DNA from: Mycobacterium sp. E183
GTDB lineage: Bacteria; Actinomycetota; Actinomycetes; Mycobacteriales; Mycobacteriaceae
Length of the DNA stretch: 64,000 nucleotides
Assembly (NCBI RefSeq): GCF_001667735.1
Contig: NZ_LZJN01000206.1
Location: 1 to 64,000, forward strand
Direction: 5' to 3'
The position numbers were made by a program, and so were the translations under genes. The notes beneath the pieces are model-generated. The model did not search any database, was not told the DNA's origin, and saw nothing but the letters and a program-made list of their open reading frames with translations. This document shows, piece by piece, positions 8,263-19,229 of the stretch (position 1 is the stretch's first letter; each line of letters opens with the position of its first letter).

Positions 8263-9015
8263 GTGGCCGAGACCGCGCCGCTACGCGTGCAACTGATCGC
8301 CAAGACCGAGTTCCTGGCGCCGCCGGACGTGCCGTGGACCACCGACGCCGACGGGGGGCCGGCGCTGGTCGAATTCGCCGGCCGGGCCTGCTATCAGAGC
8401 TGGTCGAAGCCCAACCCCAAGACCGCGACCAACGCCGGCTACATCAAGCACATCATCGACGTCGGGCATTTCTCCGTGCTCGAGCACGCGAACGTCTCGT
8501 TCTACATCACCGGCGTCTCCCGCTCGCTCACACACGAGCTGATCCGGCACCGGCATTTCTCCTTCTCCCAGCTGTCGCAGCGCTACGTCCCCGAGGGTGA
8601 GTCGCAAGTCGTGGTGCCCCCGGGCATGGAAGACGACCCCGAACTCCAGCGCATCCTGACCGAGGCCGCCGACGCCAGCCGGGCCACCTACGCCGACCTG
8701 CTGGCCAGGCTGGAGGCCAAGTTCGCCGACCAGCCGAACGCCATCCTGCGGCGCAAGCAGGCGCGGCAGGCCGCTCGGGCCGTGCTGCCGAACGCGACCG
8801 AAACCCGCATCGTCGTGACCGGCAACTACCGGACCTGGCGCCACTTCATCGCCATGCGCGCCAGCGAGCACGCCGACGTGGAAATCCGGCGGCTGGCGAT
8901 CGAATGCCTGCGCCAGCTCGCGGACGCCGCGCCCGCGGTGTTCGCCGACTTCGAGATCTCGACCCTGGCCGACGGGACCCAGGTGGCCACCAGCCCGCTG
9001 GCGACCGAAGCCTGA
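8263..9015 (+). CDS. thyX: FAD-dependent thymidylate synthase ThyX
   Basis: 250 residues. It methylates dUMP using FAD, NADPH and methylenetetrahydrofolate and regenerates tetrahydrofolate directly. The ThyX signature RHRHFSFSQLSQR is at residues 95-107, and ILRRKQARQAARAVLPNAT and GNYRTWRHFIAMR form the dUMP/FAD sites. In-frame starts exist at 8224 and 8254. The GTG at 8263 gives the normal 250-residue protein (MAETAPLRVQ) and has a well-placed -10 element. It lies between hsdS and dapA, as in M. tuberculosis, and duplicates the reaction of thyA by an unrelated mechanism. Confidence 0.97.
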   Translation: MAETAPLRVQLIAKTEFLAPPDVPWTTDADGGPALVEFAGRACYQSWSKPNPKTATNAGYIKHIIDVGHFSVLEHANVSFYITGVSRSLTHELIRHRHFSFSQLSQRYVPEGESQVVVPPGMEDDPELQRILTEAADASRATYADLLARLEAKFADQPNAILRRKQARQAARAVLPNATETRIVVTGNYRTWRHFIAMRASEHADVEIRRLAIECLRQLADAAPAVFADFEISTLADGTQVATSPLATEA

Positions 9016-9198
9016 GCCTCAGCCGTCACTGCGGCCTCGGGCCGCGGCCACCGCTCCCGTGCCGTTGTCGCTCGGAGGCGGGCACTTCGGCGATACCCGG
9101 ACCTGCGGGGGAGGGTGGGGCTGGTGAGGCTGCCCGTGCGCCCGCGACCGACCGGAGCGCCGGCCCGCGCCGTTGCTAAAGAGCTTGCCGCCGCCAGG

Positions 9199-9204
9199 TA
9201 ACCT
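9199..9204 (+). promoter_or_regulatory. -10 element (TAACCT) of a predicted leaderless dapA transcript
   Basis: TAACCT is 7 nt before the GTG of dapA and no ribosome binding site is visible. The preceding 195 bp (9016-9211) contains nothing else I can identify. Confidence 0.55.
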
Positions 9205-9211
9205 AAAGACC

Positions 9212-10114
9212 GTGAGCACCGTCGGATTCGACGCCCCGGCCCGGTTGGGAACCGTGCTGACGGCGATGGCGACACCGTTCGCTCCCGACGGTTCGCTGGA
9301 CACCGCCGCCGCCGCCCAATTGGCGAACCACCTGGTAGACGCCGGATGTGACGGCCTGGTGGTCTCCGGAACCACCGGCGAGTCGCCTACCACCACCGAC
9401 GACGAGAAGCGCGAGCTGTTGCGCGTCGTGCTGGACGCCGTGGGCGACCGCGCCCGGGTCATCGCCGGCGCGGGCACGTATGACACCGCGCACAGCGTCC
9501 GGCTGGCCAAGGCCTGCGCGGCCGAGGGCGCCCACGGGCTGCTGGTGGTCACGCCCTACTACTCGAGGCCGCCGCAGAGCGGGTTGATCGCGCACTTCAC
9601 CGCCGTCGCCGACGCGACCGAGCTGCCGGTGCTGCTCTACGACATTCCGCCGCGGTCGGTGGTGCCGATCGAGGCGGACACGCTCCGCGCGTTGGCATTG
9701 CACCCCAACATCGTCGGCGTCAAGGACGCCAAGGCCGATCTGCACGGCGGCGGCCAGATCATGGCCGAGACGGGACTGGCCTACTACTCGGGCGACGACG
9801 CGCTGAACCTGCCGTGGCTGGCCATGGGCGCCACCGGATTCATCAGCGTGATCTCGCATCTGGCCGCGGGCCAGCTCCGAGAGATGTTGTCCGCGTTCGC
9901 ATCCGGCGACATCGCCACCGCCCGCAAGATCAACAGCACCCTCGCCCCGTTGTGTGACGCGATGGGCCGGCTGGGCGGCGTGACGCTGTCCAAGGCGGGT
10001 CTGCGCCTGCAGGGCATCGAGGTCGGCGATCCCCGGTTGCCGCAGATGCCGGCCACACCCGAGCAGATCGATGCCCTGGCCGCCGATATGCGCGCGGCCT
10101 CGGTGCTGCGGTGA
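9212..10114 (+). CDS. dapA: 4-Hydroxy-tetrahydrodipicolinate synthase
   Basis: 300 residues, the same length as the M. tuberculosis enzyme. It condenses pyruvate with aspartate semialdehyde, the committed step to diaminopimelate (peptidoglycan) and lysine. The TIM-barrel signatures are present: GTTGESPT (the proton-relay Thr pair), LLYDIPPRS with catalytic Tyr143, and the Schiff-base lysine Lys171 in IVGVKDAKAD. The GTG at 9212 is chosen over an upstream in-frame start from length and the -10 spacing. RNase J follows after 19 bp. dapF of the same pathway lies 22 kb downstream. Confidence 0.97.
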   Translation: MSTVGFDAPARLGTVLTAMATPFAPDGSLDTAAAAQLANHLVDAGCDGLVVSGTTGESPTTTDDEKRELLRVVLDAVGDRARVIAGAGTYDTAHSVRLAKACAAEGAHGLLVVTPYYSRPPQSGLIAHFTAVADATELPVLLYDIPPRSVVPIEADTLRALALHPNIVGVKDAKADLHGGGQIMAETGLAYYSGDDALNLPWLAMGATGFISVISHLAAGQLREMLSAFASGDIATARKINSTLAPLCDAMGRLGGVTLSKAGLRLQGIEVGDPRLPQMPATPEQIDALAADMRAASVLR

Positions 10115-10133
10115 GGCAGAGGGTGGCCGGTAA

Positions 10134-11810
10134 GTGGATGTAGACCTCGCCCCCCCTGGTCCCTTGACCACTGGTGGGTTGCGGGTCACCGCGCTGGGCG
10201 GCATCAGCGAAATCGGCCGCAACATGACGGTTTTCGAGCACCTGGGTCGGCTGCTGATCATCGACTGCGGGGTGATGTTCCCCACCCACGACGAGCCCGG
10301 GGTGGACCTGATACTGCCGGACTTGCGCCTGATCGAAGATCGGCTCGACGACATCGAGGCGCTGGTGCTGACCCACGCGCACGAGGATCACATCGGCGGC
10401 ATCCCGTTCCTGTTGAAGCTGCGCCCCGATATCCCCGTGGTCGGGTCGAAGTTCACCCTCGCGCTGGTGGCGGCGAAATGCCGTGAGCACCGGCTCAAGC
10501 CGGTGTTCGTCGAGGTGACCGAGGGGCAGCGCAGCACGCACGGCGTCTTCGAGTGCGAGTACTTCGCCGTCAACCACTCCATCCCCGACGCGCTGGCCAT
10601 CGCCGTGCACACCGGCGCGGGAACCGTCTTGCACACCGGCGACATCAAGCTCGATCAGCTGCCCCTCGACGGGCGGCCCACCGATCTGCCCGGGATGTCC
10701 CGGCTCGGTGACGCCGGAGTGGACCTGTTCCTGTGCGACTCGACCAACTCCGAGATCCCGGGCGTCGGGCCGTCGGAGAGCGAGGTGGGGCCGACGCTGC
10801 ACCGCCTGATCCGCGGCGCCGAGGGCCGCGTCATCGTGGCGTGCTTCGCCTCCAATGTGGACCGGGTGCAGCAGATCATCGATGCCGCGGTCGCGTTGGG
10901 CCGCCGCGTGTCCTTCGTCGGGCGCTCGATGGTGCGCAACATGGGCATCGCCCGCGAGCTCGGGTTCCTGCGGGTGGCCGATTCCGACGTGATCGACATC
11001 GGCGCGGCCGAGATGATGCCGCCCGAGCGGGTGGTGCTGATCACCACCGGCACCCAGGGCGAACCCATGTCGGCGCTGTCGCGGATGTCGCGCGGCGAGC
11101 ATCGCAGCATCACGCTGACGGCGGGCGATTTGATCGTGCTGGCCTCGTCGCTGATCCCCGGCAACGAGGAGGCGGTCTACGGCGTGATCGACGCGCTCGC
11201 CAAGATTGGGGCCCGCGTCGTCACCAATGCCCAAGCCCGGGTGCATGTTTCGGGTCACGCGTACGCCGGTGAGCTGCTGTTCCTCTACAACGGCGTGCGG
11301 CCGCGCAACGTCATGCCGGTGCACGGCACCTGGCGGATGCTGCGGGCCAACGCCAAGCTGGCGGCCAGCACCGGGGTGCCGGAGGAGTCGATCCTGTTGG
11401 CGGAGAACGGCGTCAGCGTCGACCTGGTCGCCGGCACGGCGTCGATCGCCGGGGCGGTGCCGGTGGGCAAGATGTTCGTCGACGGGCTGATCAGCGGCGA
11501 CGTCGGCGACATCACGCTCGGCGAACGGCTCATCCTGTCGTCGGGTTTCGTCGCGGTGACGGTGGTCGTCCAGCGCGGCACCGGGCGTCCGGTGGCCGCG
11601 CCGCACCTGCATTCACGCGGGTTCTCCGAGGACCCCAAGGCGCTGGAACCCGCCGGGCGCCGGGTCGAGGCGGAGCTGGAACTGCTTGCCGCCGACAACA
11701 TCACCGACCCGGGCCGCATCGCGCAGGCCGTGCGCCGCACCGTCGGCAAGTGGGTGGGCGAGACCTACCGGCGGCAACCGATGATCGTGCCGACGGTCAT
11801 CGAGGTCTGA
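10134..11810 (+). CDS. rnj: Ribonuclease J
   Basis: 558 residues, a metallo-beta-lactamase/beta-CASP ribonuclease with 5'-3' exonuclease and endonuclease activity in mRNA decay and rRNA processing. It begins with the RVTALGGISEIGRNM strand and has the zinc motif LTHAHEDHIGGIPF at about residues 80-93. The beta-CASP domain includes GEPMSALSRMSRGEH, and motif C VHVSGHAYAGEL and VMPVHGTWRML complete the active site. It corresponds to Rv2752c. The GTG start lies 19 bp after dapA, so the two are probably cotranscribed. Confidence 0.95.
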   Translation: MDVDLAPPGPLTTGGLRVTALGGISEIGRNMTVFEHLGRLLIIDCGVMFPTHDEPGVDLILPDLRLIEDRLDDIEALVLTHAHEDHIGGIPFLLKLRPDIPVVGSKFTLALVAAKCREHRLKPVFVEVTEGQRSTHGVFECEYFAVNHSIPDALAIAVHTGAGTVLHTGDIKLDQLPLDGRPTDLPGMSRLGDAGVDLFLCDSTNSEIPGVGPSESEVGPTLHRLIRGAEGRVIVACFASNVDRVQQIIDAAVALGRRVSFVGRSMVRNMGIARELGFLRVADSDVIDIGAAEMMPPERVVLITTGTQGEPMSALSRMSRGEHRSITLTAGDLIVLASSLIPGNEEAVYGVIDALAKIGARVVTNAQARVHVSGHAYAGELLFLYNGVRPRNVMPVHGTWRMLRANAKLAASTGVPEESILLAENGVSVDLVAGTASIAGAVPVGKMFVDGLISGDVGDITLGERLILSSGFVAVTVVVQRGTGRPVAAPHLHSRGFSEDPKALEPAGRRVEAELELLAADNITDPGRIAQAVRRTVGKWVGETYRRQPMIVPTVIEV

Positions 11811-11897
11811 GCCCCGCGAAACATCAACCGCTGCGACGCTTAGCGGCGTGTCGTCGCGGACGATTATGTGTCGCGGCGCGGGAGGTGAGGCGGGGGG

Positions 11898-12761
11898 CTA
11901 AAGCTTCTCCGCGTAGGCCGACCATTCCAGTTGCGAGGCCTTGAGTTTGCGACCGGTCGGCTCCACGTAGCGCTGGACGAGTTCGTCGGGGCCGGCCTGC
12001 TCCAGCAGTCGCCAACCGTAATCCCCGACGAACGCGCCGACCTCTTCGGGCTGTAAACCGAAGCGCCACAACTGCCGGACGCTGCGATAGAGCGTACGAG
12101 TGCCGTACCGATTCTTGCCTTCGATGAAATCGCGCCGGACGTAGGTGAATACCAGACGACTGCCGGGCGCGGCCGCGCGCAACCCCTCCAGCGTCCGCCG
12201 GACGGTGGCTTCGGTCAGGTATTGGGTGACGCCCTCGCAGATGAAAAAGGCCCGGTAGTCGGTGCGATAGCCGTGCTCGGCCAGGGCCGTCAGCAGGTCG
12301 TCGCGCTCCAGGTCCAACGCCACCTGCCGGACCGACATCGGCGGGCCGCCCAGCACCCGTCGGACCGTCTTCACCTTCCGGGCGACGTTGACGGGCAGGT
12401 CGACCTCGAACACGGGGATGCGAATCTGCCGTGTCAGCAGGTAGGCGCGGGTGTCCAGTCCGGCGCCGAGGATGACGACGGCGTCGATGCCGTCGAGCGC
12501 CTCGGCCAGCTTGTCGCCGATAAATCGCTTGCGGCAGGCTAGGTTCGCCCACAGCCCGCGGCCCGACCACTCCGATCCGCGCATCATCAGGCGGCGCACC
12601 GGCCGGGCGCGTGTCGCCGCCACCAGCAACCGCAGCGGCGCCGGCAGGAACAGCTCCGCCAGGTCGTCGTCCACCAAGCGGCGGCCCGGCGGTTCGTTCT
12701 GTTCGACGGCCGCCAGCACCATCGGCCCAAAGGCGGTCTGCGCGGCGGAGTTTCGTGGCAT
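11898..12761 (-). CDS. Class I SAM-dependent methyltransferase (leucine carboxyl methyltransferase-like)
   Basis: 287 residues with the layout of the mycobacterial S-adenosyl-L-methionine methyltransferases related to leucine carboxyl methyltransferases. The motif I loop is VVILGAGLDTRAYLL. VFEVDLP follows as the acidic ribose contact, then FICEGVTQYL near the middle. The substrate is unknown for this family; homologues are numerous in mycobacteria and are suspected in lipid or polyketide methylation. It sits 4 bp after the SDR gene, downstream in what looks like a three-gene operon (monooxygenase, SDR, methyltransferase). It corresponds in position to Rv2751. Confidence 0.82.
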   Translation of the reverse strand: MPRNSAAQTAFGPMVLAAVEQNEPPGRRLVDDDLAELFLPAPLRLLVAATRARPVRRLMMRGSEWSGRGLWANLACRKRFIGDKLAEALDGIDAVVILGAGLDTRAYLLTRQIRIPVFEVDLPVNVARKVKTVRRVLGGPPMSVRQVALDLERDDLLTALAEHGYRTDYRAFFICEGVTQYLTEATVRRTLEGLRAAAPGSRLVFTYVRRDFIEGKNRYGTRTLYRSVRQLWRFGLQPEEVGAFVGDYGWRLLEQAGPDELVQRYVEPTGRKLKASQLEWSAYAEKL

Positions 12762-12765
12762 TCGA

Positions 12766-13584
12766 CTACTTGTTCAAGAAGCCGGCGTCGACCGGCAACG
12801 TCACGCCGGTGATGTAGCGCGCCTGGTCGCTCACCAGCCACGCCACCGCGTTGGCGACGTCCTCGACGTCCAGTACCTCCACCGGCATCGCGTTGCCCAT
12901 GGCTCCGGGCGTGTCGGTCGCGGCGGCCATCTTGGCCAGCCATTCCCGGGTGAACTCGTTGTTGATCATCGGGGTCTCGACACCCGAGGGGTGTATCGAG
13001 TTGACCCGAATATACTGTGTTGCAAGCAGATTCGCGTATACCCGCATCAGCCCCACCACGCCGTGTTTGGCGGCCGCATAGCCGACGGAACCGGCGTCCG
13101 GGCTGCCCACCCCGGCCAGCCCGGCGCTGGAACTGATCAGCACGATCGACCCCCCGGTGCCCTGCTTGACCATGGTCGGGATGGCGGCCTTGATGGTGTT
13201 GTAGACGCCGGTGAGGTTGACGTCGATGACGTCGCGCCAGCCGTCGTCACCCGATTGCATCGGTGCGATGCCGGCGTTGGCGACGACGATGTCGAGCCGG
13301 CCGAACTCGTCCAGGCCGGCCTGCAGGGCGGCCGACAGCGACGCCCGGTCGCGCACGTCGCCACGAGCGGCCACGATGCGCGAGCCCGTGTCCTCGACCA
13401 GCTTGACGGTTTGCGCCAGGTCTTCCTCGGTGGCCAGCGGATAGGGGACGCTGGCGATCTGGTCGCACAGGTCGACCGCGATGATGTCCGCGCCGTCGGA
13501 GGCCAGCCGCACCGCGTGCGCGCGACCCTGGCCGCGCGCCGCGCCGGTGATGAAGGCGACCTTGCCCTCGAGTGGCCGGGTCAT
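12766..13584 (-). CDS. SDR-family oxidoreductase, mycofactocin-coupled type
   Basis: 272 residues, a classical short-chain dehydrogenase. The Rossmann motif TGAARGQG is near residue 14, NAG is around residue 103, the catalytic serine is in VLISSSAG, and YAAAK is near residue 170. An inserted VDLCDQIASVPYPLATEEDL segment after the second strand is typical of the mycobacterial SDR group whose nicotinamide cofactor stays bound and is reoxidised through mycofactocin. That subfamily call rests on recalled motifs. Its start overlaps the stop of the upstream monooxygenase by one base, indicating coupling. It corresponds to Rv2750. Confidence 0.87.
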   Translation of the reverse strand: MTRPLEGKVAFITGAARGQGRAHAVRLASDGADIIAVDLCDQIASVPYPLATEEDLAQTVKLVEDTGSRIVAARGDVRDRASLSAALQAGLDEFGRLDIVVANAGIAPMQSGDDGWRDVIDVNLTGVYNTIKAAIPTMVKQGTGGSIVLISSSAGLAGVGSPDAGSVGYAAAKHGVVGLMRVYANLLATQYIRVNSIHPSGVETPMINNEFTREWLAKMAAATDTPGAMGNAMPVEVLDVEDVANAVAWLVSDQARYITGVTLPVDAGFLNK

Positions 13585-13898
13585 CAGGACCGCAGCTGAC
13601 CCTTGTCCGGGTCACCCGCGGGCACGGGCTGCAGCATCTTGATGTCCGGCGCCCCGGCCAGGTGCTCGCCGGCGGCGCCGAACATCTTGCCGATGGCCGG
13701 GGCGGTGCTGTGGGCCTTGAGCGCCTCTTCGTCGGCCCACTGCTCGACGAAAACGAAGGTTTCGCCCGATTGGTGCAGTGAGTACAACTGGCAACCCGGT
13801 TCGTTGTGCACTTCCTCCACCGCCTGCGTGAGGATGTCGCGGACTGTGTCGACCGATTCCGGTTTGACGGTCATGGTGGCAACGACGACGACGGGCAT
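13584..13898 (-). CDS. ABM-domain (antibiotic biosynthesis monooxygenase-like) protein
   Basis: A 104-residue ferredoxin-like dimeric alpha+beta barrel protein. VVVVATMTVKPESVDTVRDIL opens the domain, and EPGCQLYSLHQSGETFVFVEQW is the characteristic hairpin. Members oxidise small quinone-like aromatics without a cofactor or serve as sensors; the substrate is unknown. The start at 13898 has a strong AGGAGG a few bases upstream, and similarity begins there. It is the first gene of the three-gene minus-strand cluster and corresponds to Rv2749 (104 residues). Confidence 0.85.
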   Translation of the reverse strand: MPVVVVATMTVKPESVDTVRDILTQAVEEVHNEPGCQLYSLHQSGETFVFVEQWADEEALKAHSTAPAIGKMFGAAGEHLAGAPDIKMLQPVPAGDPDKGQLRS

Positions 13899-14076
13899 GC
13901 TGGGGCCTCCTGGGGCGTACGGGGTGGGTGACGTGCATGGCTCTGTTACCTGGGTCACCGGTTGTCCACCCTACTCACGCGGCCCCTTGGACCACCCGTC
14001 AGATGGGTCACATGGCCAAACCGTTACCAGTGTGGCGGGTGGTGTAGATGATGTCGGTGCGACTACCCTTGCCGAC

Positions 14077-16554
<2,478 letters not shown>

Positions 16555-16624
16555 CCCCCGGCGCCGAACGTGCACCCACGGCGAGATTTCGGCCGATTTC
16601 CCGCCTCATGTCACGCTCGGCGAG

Positions 16625-17134
16625 TCAGAGCACCAGCAGCATGCGGGAGTTGCCCAGGATGTTGGGCTTGACGTAACTCAGGTCGAGGAACTCGGCGACA
16701 CCGATGTCGTAGGAGCGGCACATCTCCTCGAACACCTCCGCGGTCACCGGCGTGCCCTCGATCTCGGTGAACCCGTGCTTGCCGAAGAACTCCGTCTCGA
16801 ACGTGAGCACGAACAGCCGCTTGAGCTGCAGCTCGCGCGCGACCTCAAGCAGCCGGTCGACGATCGCGTGGCCGATGCCGTGGCCGGTCATCGCCGGGTC
16901 GACCGCGACGGTGCGGATCTCGCCCAGGTCGGACCACATCACGTGCAGCGCACCGCAGCCGACCACGGCGCCCTCGCGTTCGGCCACCCAGAATTCCTGG
17001 ACGGCCTCGTACAGCGTCACCAGGTTCTTCTCGAGCAGGATCCTGCCGGCGTAGGTGTCGACGAGCTGCTTGATGGCGGGGACGTCGGAGGTTCGCGCGC
17101 GTCGCACCAGGCAGTCCTGCGAACTATCGGTCAC
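16625..17134 (-). CDS. argA: Amino-acid N-acetyltransferase (ArgA-like GNAT)
   Basis: 169 residues from the GTG at 17134; an upstream in-frame ATG at 17152 would add six residues. It is a single GNAT domain with RRARTSDVPAIKQLV, the catalytic region IRTVAVDPAMTGHGIGHAIVDRLL (acetyl-CoA pyrophosphate loop) and FVLTFETEFFGKHGF. Its counterpart Rv2747 acetylates glutamate (and glutamine) at the first step of arginine synthesis and is unusually small because it lacks the kinase-like domain of classic ArgA. A TACTGT hexamer lies 5 nt before the GTG, an imperfect leaderless spacing. It is divergent from pgsA. Confidence 0.88.
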   Translation of the reverse strand: MTDSSQDCLVRRARTSDVPAIKQLVDTYAGRILLEKNLVTLYEAVQEFWVAEREGAVVGCGALHVMWSDLGEIRTVAVDPAMTGHGIGHAIVDRLLEVARELQLKRLFVLTFETEFFGKHGFTEIEGTPVTAEVFEEMCRSYDIGVAEFLDLSYVKPNILGNSRMLLVL

Positions 17135-17178
17135 GGCTAACAGTATCGGCATCGGGGACGGCTGCGCTGGTCAACAGT

Positions 17179-17184
17179 TATTCT
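17179..17184 (+). promoter_or_regulatory. -10 element (TATTCT) of a predicted leaderless pgsA transcript
   Basis: TATTCT is 6 nt before the GTG at 17191 and no Shine-Dalgarno sequence is present. Confidence 0.6.
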
Positions 17185-17190
17185 GTTGCG

Positions 17191-17790
17191 GTGTCGGGGC
17201 AGCCGCAAACGGGTCCGTTGACCGGACCGCCGGGCCGCGTCCACATCGCAAACCTCGCCAACACGCTGACGTTGCTGCGGCTGGTGTTGGTCCCGATCTT
17301 CCTGCTCGCGCTGTTCGCCAAGGACGGTCACGAGTTCGCCTTTCGGATCGTGGCTTTCGTGATCTTCGCGATCGCCTGCATCACCGATCGGTTGGATGGC
17401 CTGCTGGCCCGCAATTACGGCATGGCAACGGAATTCGGGGCCTTCGTCGATCCGATCGCGGACAAGACGCTGGTCGGCTCGGCGCTGATCGGCCTGTCGA
17501 TGCTGGGTGACCTGCCCTGGTGGGTCACCGTGGTGATCCTGGCCCGCGAGTTCGGCGTGACCGTGCTGCGGCTCGCCGTGATCCGCCGCGGGGTCATCCC
17601 GGCCAGCTGGGGCGGCAAGGTCAAGACCGTGGTGCAGGTGGTGGCGATCGGCCTGTTCATCCTGCCGCTGTCGGGGCCGCTGCGGGTGGCGGCGGCGGTG
17701 GTGATGGGGGTGGCGATCGTGCTCACGATCGTCACCGGCATCGACTACGTGGTGTCGACCGTGCGGGAAGTGCGCCGGACGTCCGACTGA
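17191..17790 (+). CDS. pgsA: CDP-diacylglycerol-glycerol-3-phosphate 3-phosphatidyltransferase
   Basis: 199 residues with about five to six membrane helices. It has the CDP-alcohol phosphotransferase motif DGxxARx8GxxxDxxxD, seen as D69-G70, A73-R74, G83, D87 and D91. The enzyme makes phosphatidylglycerol phosphate at the inner membrane, the precursor of phosphatidylglycerol and cardiolipin. In M. tuberculosis the equivalent gene is pgsA3 (Rv2746c), immediately upstream of clgR as here, and the neighbourhood is devoted to membrane homeostasis. Confidence 0.93.
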   Translation: MSGQPQTGPLTGPPGRVHIANLANTLTLLRLVLVPIFLLALFAKDGHEFAFRIVAFVIFAIACITDRLDGLLARNYGMATEFGAFVDPIADKTLVGSALIGLSMLGDLPWWVTVVILAREFGVTVLRLAVIRRGVIPASWGGKVKTVVQVVAIGLFILPLSGPLRVAAAVVMGVAIVLTIVTGIDYVVSTVREVRRTSD

Positions 17791-17808
17791 TTCTGCGGTC
17801 GCCGAACG

Positions 17809-17835
17809 GGAACCAACGCCCCGCCGCCCGCGTTT
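17809..17835 (+). promoter_or_regulatory. SigE-type ECF promoter upstream of clgR
   Basis: GGAAC at 17809-17813 and CGTTT at 17831-17835 are separated by 17 nt. This matches the -35 GGAAC and -10 CGTT of ECF sigma factors such as SigE. SigE control of clgR is established in M. tuberculosis. Confidence 0.65.
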
Positions 17836-17865
17836 CACCTTTTGAGCGCCTGCAGTCGCGGCCTA

Positions 17866-17878
17866 TTCGCGCCGAGCG
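17866..17878 (+). promoter_or_regulatory. Putative ClgR operator (TTCGC-N5-GCG)
   Basis: TTCGC GCCGA GCG fits the CGC-N5-GCG core of actinobacterial ClgR sites. It lies 27 bp before the clgR ATG and downstream of the SigE-type promoter, consistent with autoregulation. Confidence 0.5.
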
Positions 17879-17904
17879 GGCTGACTGGACGAAGGAGGGC
17901 AGGA

Positions 17905-18255
17905 ATGCCGCCATTAGTGCGCGAGGTCATCGGCGACGTGCTGCGTGAGGCCCGCATGACGCAGGGCCGGACGCTGCGCGAGGTCTCCGATTCGGCGCGA
18001 GTGAGCCTTGGGTATTTGTCCGAGGTGGAGCGTGGCCGCAAGGAGCCGTCCAGCGAGCTGCTCAACGCGATCTGCGAGGCGTTGCAGGTCCCGCTGTCGT
18101 CGGTGCTGACCGACGCCGGCGAGCGGATGGCCGGCCAGGAACGGGCCCGCGAACGCGTGGCCCACGGGGCGCCCGCCGACGGGCTGCGCGGCCCCAGCAT
18201 CGACGCCGACACCAAGGTCGTCATCCCGCCGGTGGCATCCCTGGCGATCGCCTGA
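17905..18255 (+). CDS. clgR: XRE-family regulator ClgR
   Basis: 116 residues. An N-terminal Cro/C1-type helix-turn-helix (about 10-70) carries GRTLREVSDSARVSLGYLS and the recognition helix SEVERGRKEPSSELL. ClgR activates clp protease genes and its own operon with pspA under envelope stress. The C-terminus ends VASLAIA, a small hydrophobic tail like the degrons recognised by ClpP proteases, so it may itself be a Clp substrate as in relatives. The ATG at 17905 follows a strong GAAGGAGGGC. It is followed by pspA and a membrane protein, as in the M. tuberculosis clgR-pspA-Rv2743c operon. Confidence 0.95.
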   Translation: MPPLVREVIGDVLREARMTQGRTLREVSDSARVSLGYLSEVERGRKEPSSELLNAICEALQVPLSSVLTDAGERMAGQERARERVAHGAPADGLRGPSIDADTKVVIPPVASLAIA

Positions 18256-18382
18256 GCCACACCGGCGGCAACGATCGACCGCTAGGGGTAGGGCGATCGG
18301 CGCCGACCCACTAAATTGAGCGACAAGCGTCGGCCCATCCCGGGACCATCCGGCCTATACGAAGCGAAGGTGGAGCTCACTC

Positions 18383-19213
18383 ATGGCCAATCCGTTCGTC
18401 AAAGCGTGGAAGTACCTCATGGCGCTGTTCAACGCGAAGATCGACGAGCACGCCGACCCCAAGGTGCAGATCCAGCAGGCGATCGAGGAGGCGCAGCGCA
18501 CGCACCAGGCGCTGACCCAGCAGGCCGCCCAGGTGATCGGCAACCAGCGCCAACTCGAGATGCGGCTGAACCGGCAACTCGCCGACATCGAAAAGCTGCA
18601 GGTCAACGTCCGCCAGGCCCTGACGCTGGCCGACCAGGCCACCGCCGCCGGAGACGCCGCCAAGGCCGCCGAGTACAACAACGCCGCCGAGGCGTTCGCG
18701 GCCCAGCTGGTGACCGCTGAGCAAAGCGTCGAGGACCTCAAGACCCTGCACGACCAGGCGCTGAGCGCGGCCGCCCAGGCCAAGAAGGCGGTCGAGCAGA
18801 ACGCGATGGTGCTGCAGCAGAAGATCGCCGAGCGCACCAAGCTGCTCAGCCAGCTCGAGCAGGCGAAGATGCAGGAACAGGTCAGCGCCTCGCTGCGCTC
18901 GATGAGCGAGATCGCCGCGCCCGGCAACGTGCCCAGCCTCGACGAGGTGCGCGACAAGATCGAACGCCGCTACGCCAACGCGATCGGATCGGCCGAGCTC
19001 GCGCAGAGCTCCGTGCAGGGCCGCATGCTCGAGGTCGAGCAGGCCGGCGTGCAGATGGCCGGTCACTCCCGGCTGGAGCAGATCCGCGCCTCGATGCGCG
19101 GCGAAGCGTTGCCGACCGGTGGGACGCCTGCCCCCGGGGCCACCCCGCAGGCGGCGCCCGCGCCCGCGGAGACGACCGGGAGCGCGGCCACCGAGAAGCC
19201 CTTTGGCCAGTAG
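18383..19213 (+). CDS. pspA: PspA/IM30-family membrane-stress protein (35-kDa antigen)
   Basis: 276 residues, almost entirely helical and coiled coil over residues 20-220. It starts with an amphipathic helix (MANPFVKAWKYLMALFNAKI) typical of ESCRT-III/PspA proteins that coat damaged membrane. The C-terminal 35 residues are Ala/Pro/Thr-rich and likely disordered. It protects the plasma membrane and, in mycobacteria, associates with ClgR and the Rv2743c membrane protein. A GGAG lies a few bases before the ATG. Confidence 0.94.
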   Translation: MANPFVKAWKYLMALFNAKIDEHADPKVQIQQAIEEAQRTHQALTQQAAQVIGNQRQLEMRLNRQLADIEKLQVNVRQALTLADQATAAGDAAKAAEYNNAAEAFAAQLVTAEQSVEDLKTLHDQALSAAAQAKKAVEQNAMVLQQKIAERTKLLSQLEQAKMQEQVSASLRSMSEIAAPGNVPSLDEVRDKIERRYANAIGSAELAQSSVQGRMLEVEQAGVQMAGHSRLEQIRASMRGEALPTGGTPAPGATPQAAPAPAETTGSAATEKPFGQ

Positions 19214-19229
19214 CCCGGGTGTCGGGGCG

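Noticed and set aside
9199..9206. TAACCTAA before dapA as an iron-box half
   Set aside because: It is better explained as the -10 element of dapA; no inverted partner exists.
13603..14076. N-terminal extension of the ftsK frame
   Set aside because: It covers the divergent ABM gene and its ribosome site and has no FtsK similarity.
16555..16624. Intergenic string starting GAACGTGCACCCACGGCGAG after ftsK as a repeat family member
   Set aside because: It looks like a motif seen in other mycobacterial intergenic regions, but no second copy was found in this window, so it cannot be supported here.
17134..17152. argA start at the upstream ATG with six extra residues
   Set aside because: Homologue length and a nearby TACTGT favour the GTG at 17134, though the spacing of 5 nt is not ideal; left as a noted alternative.
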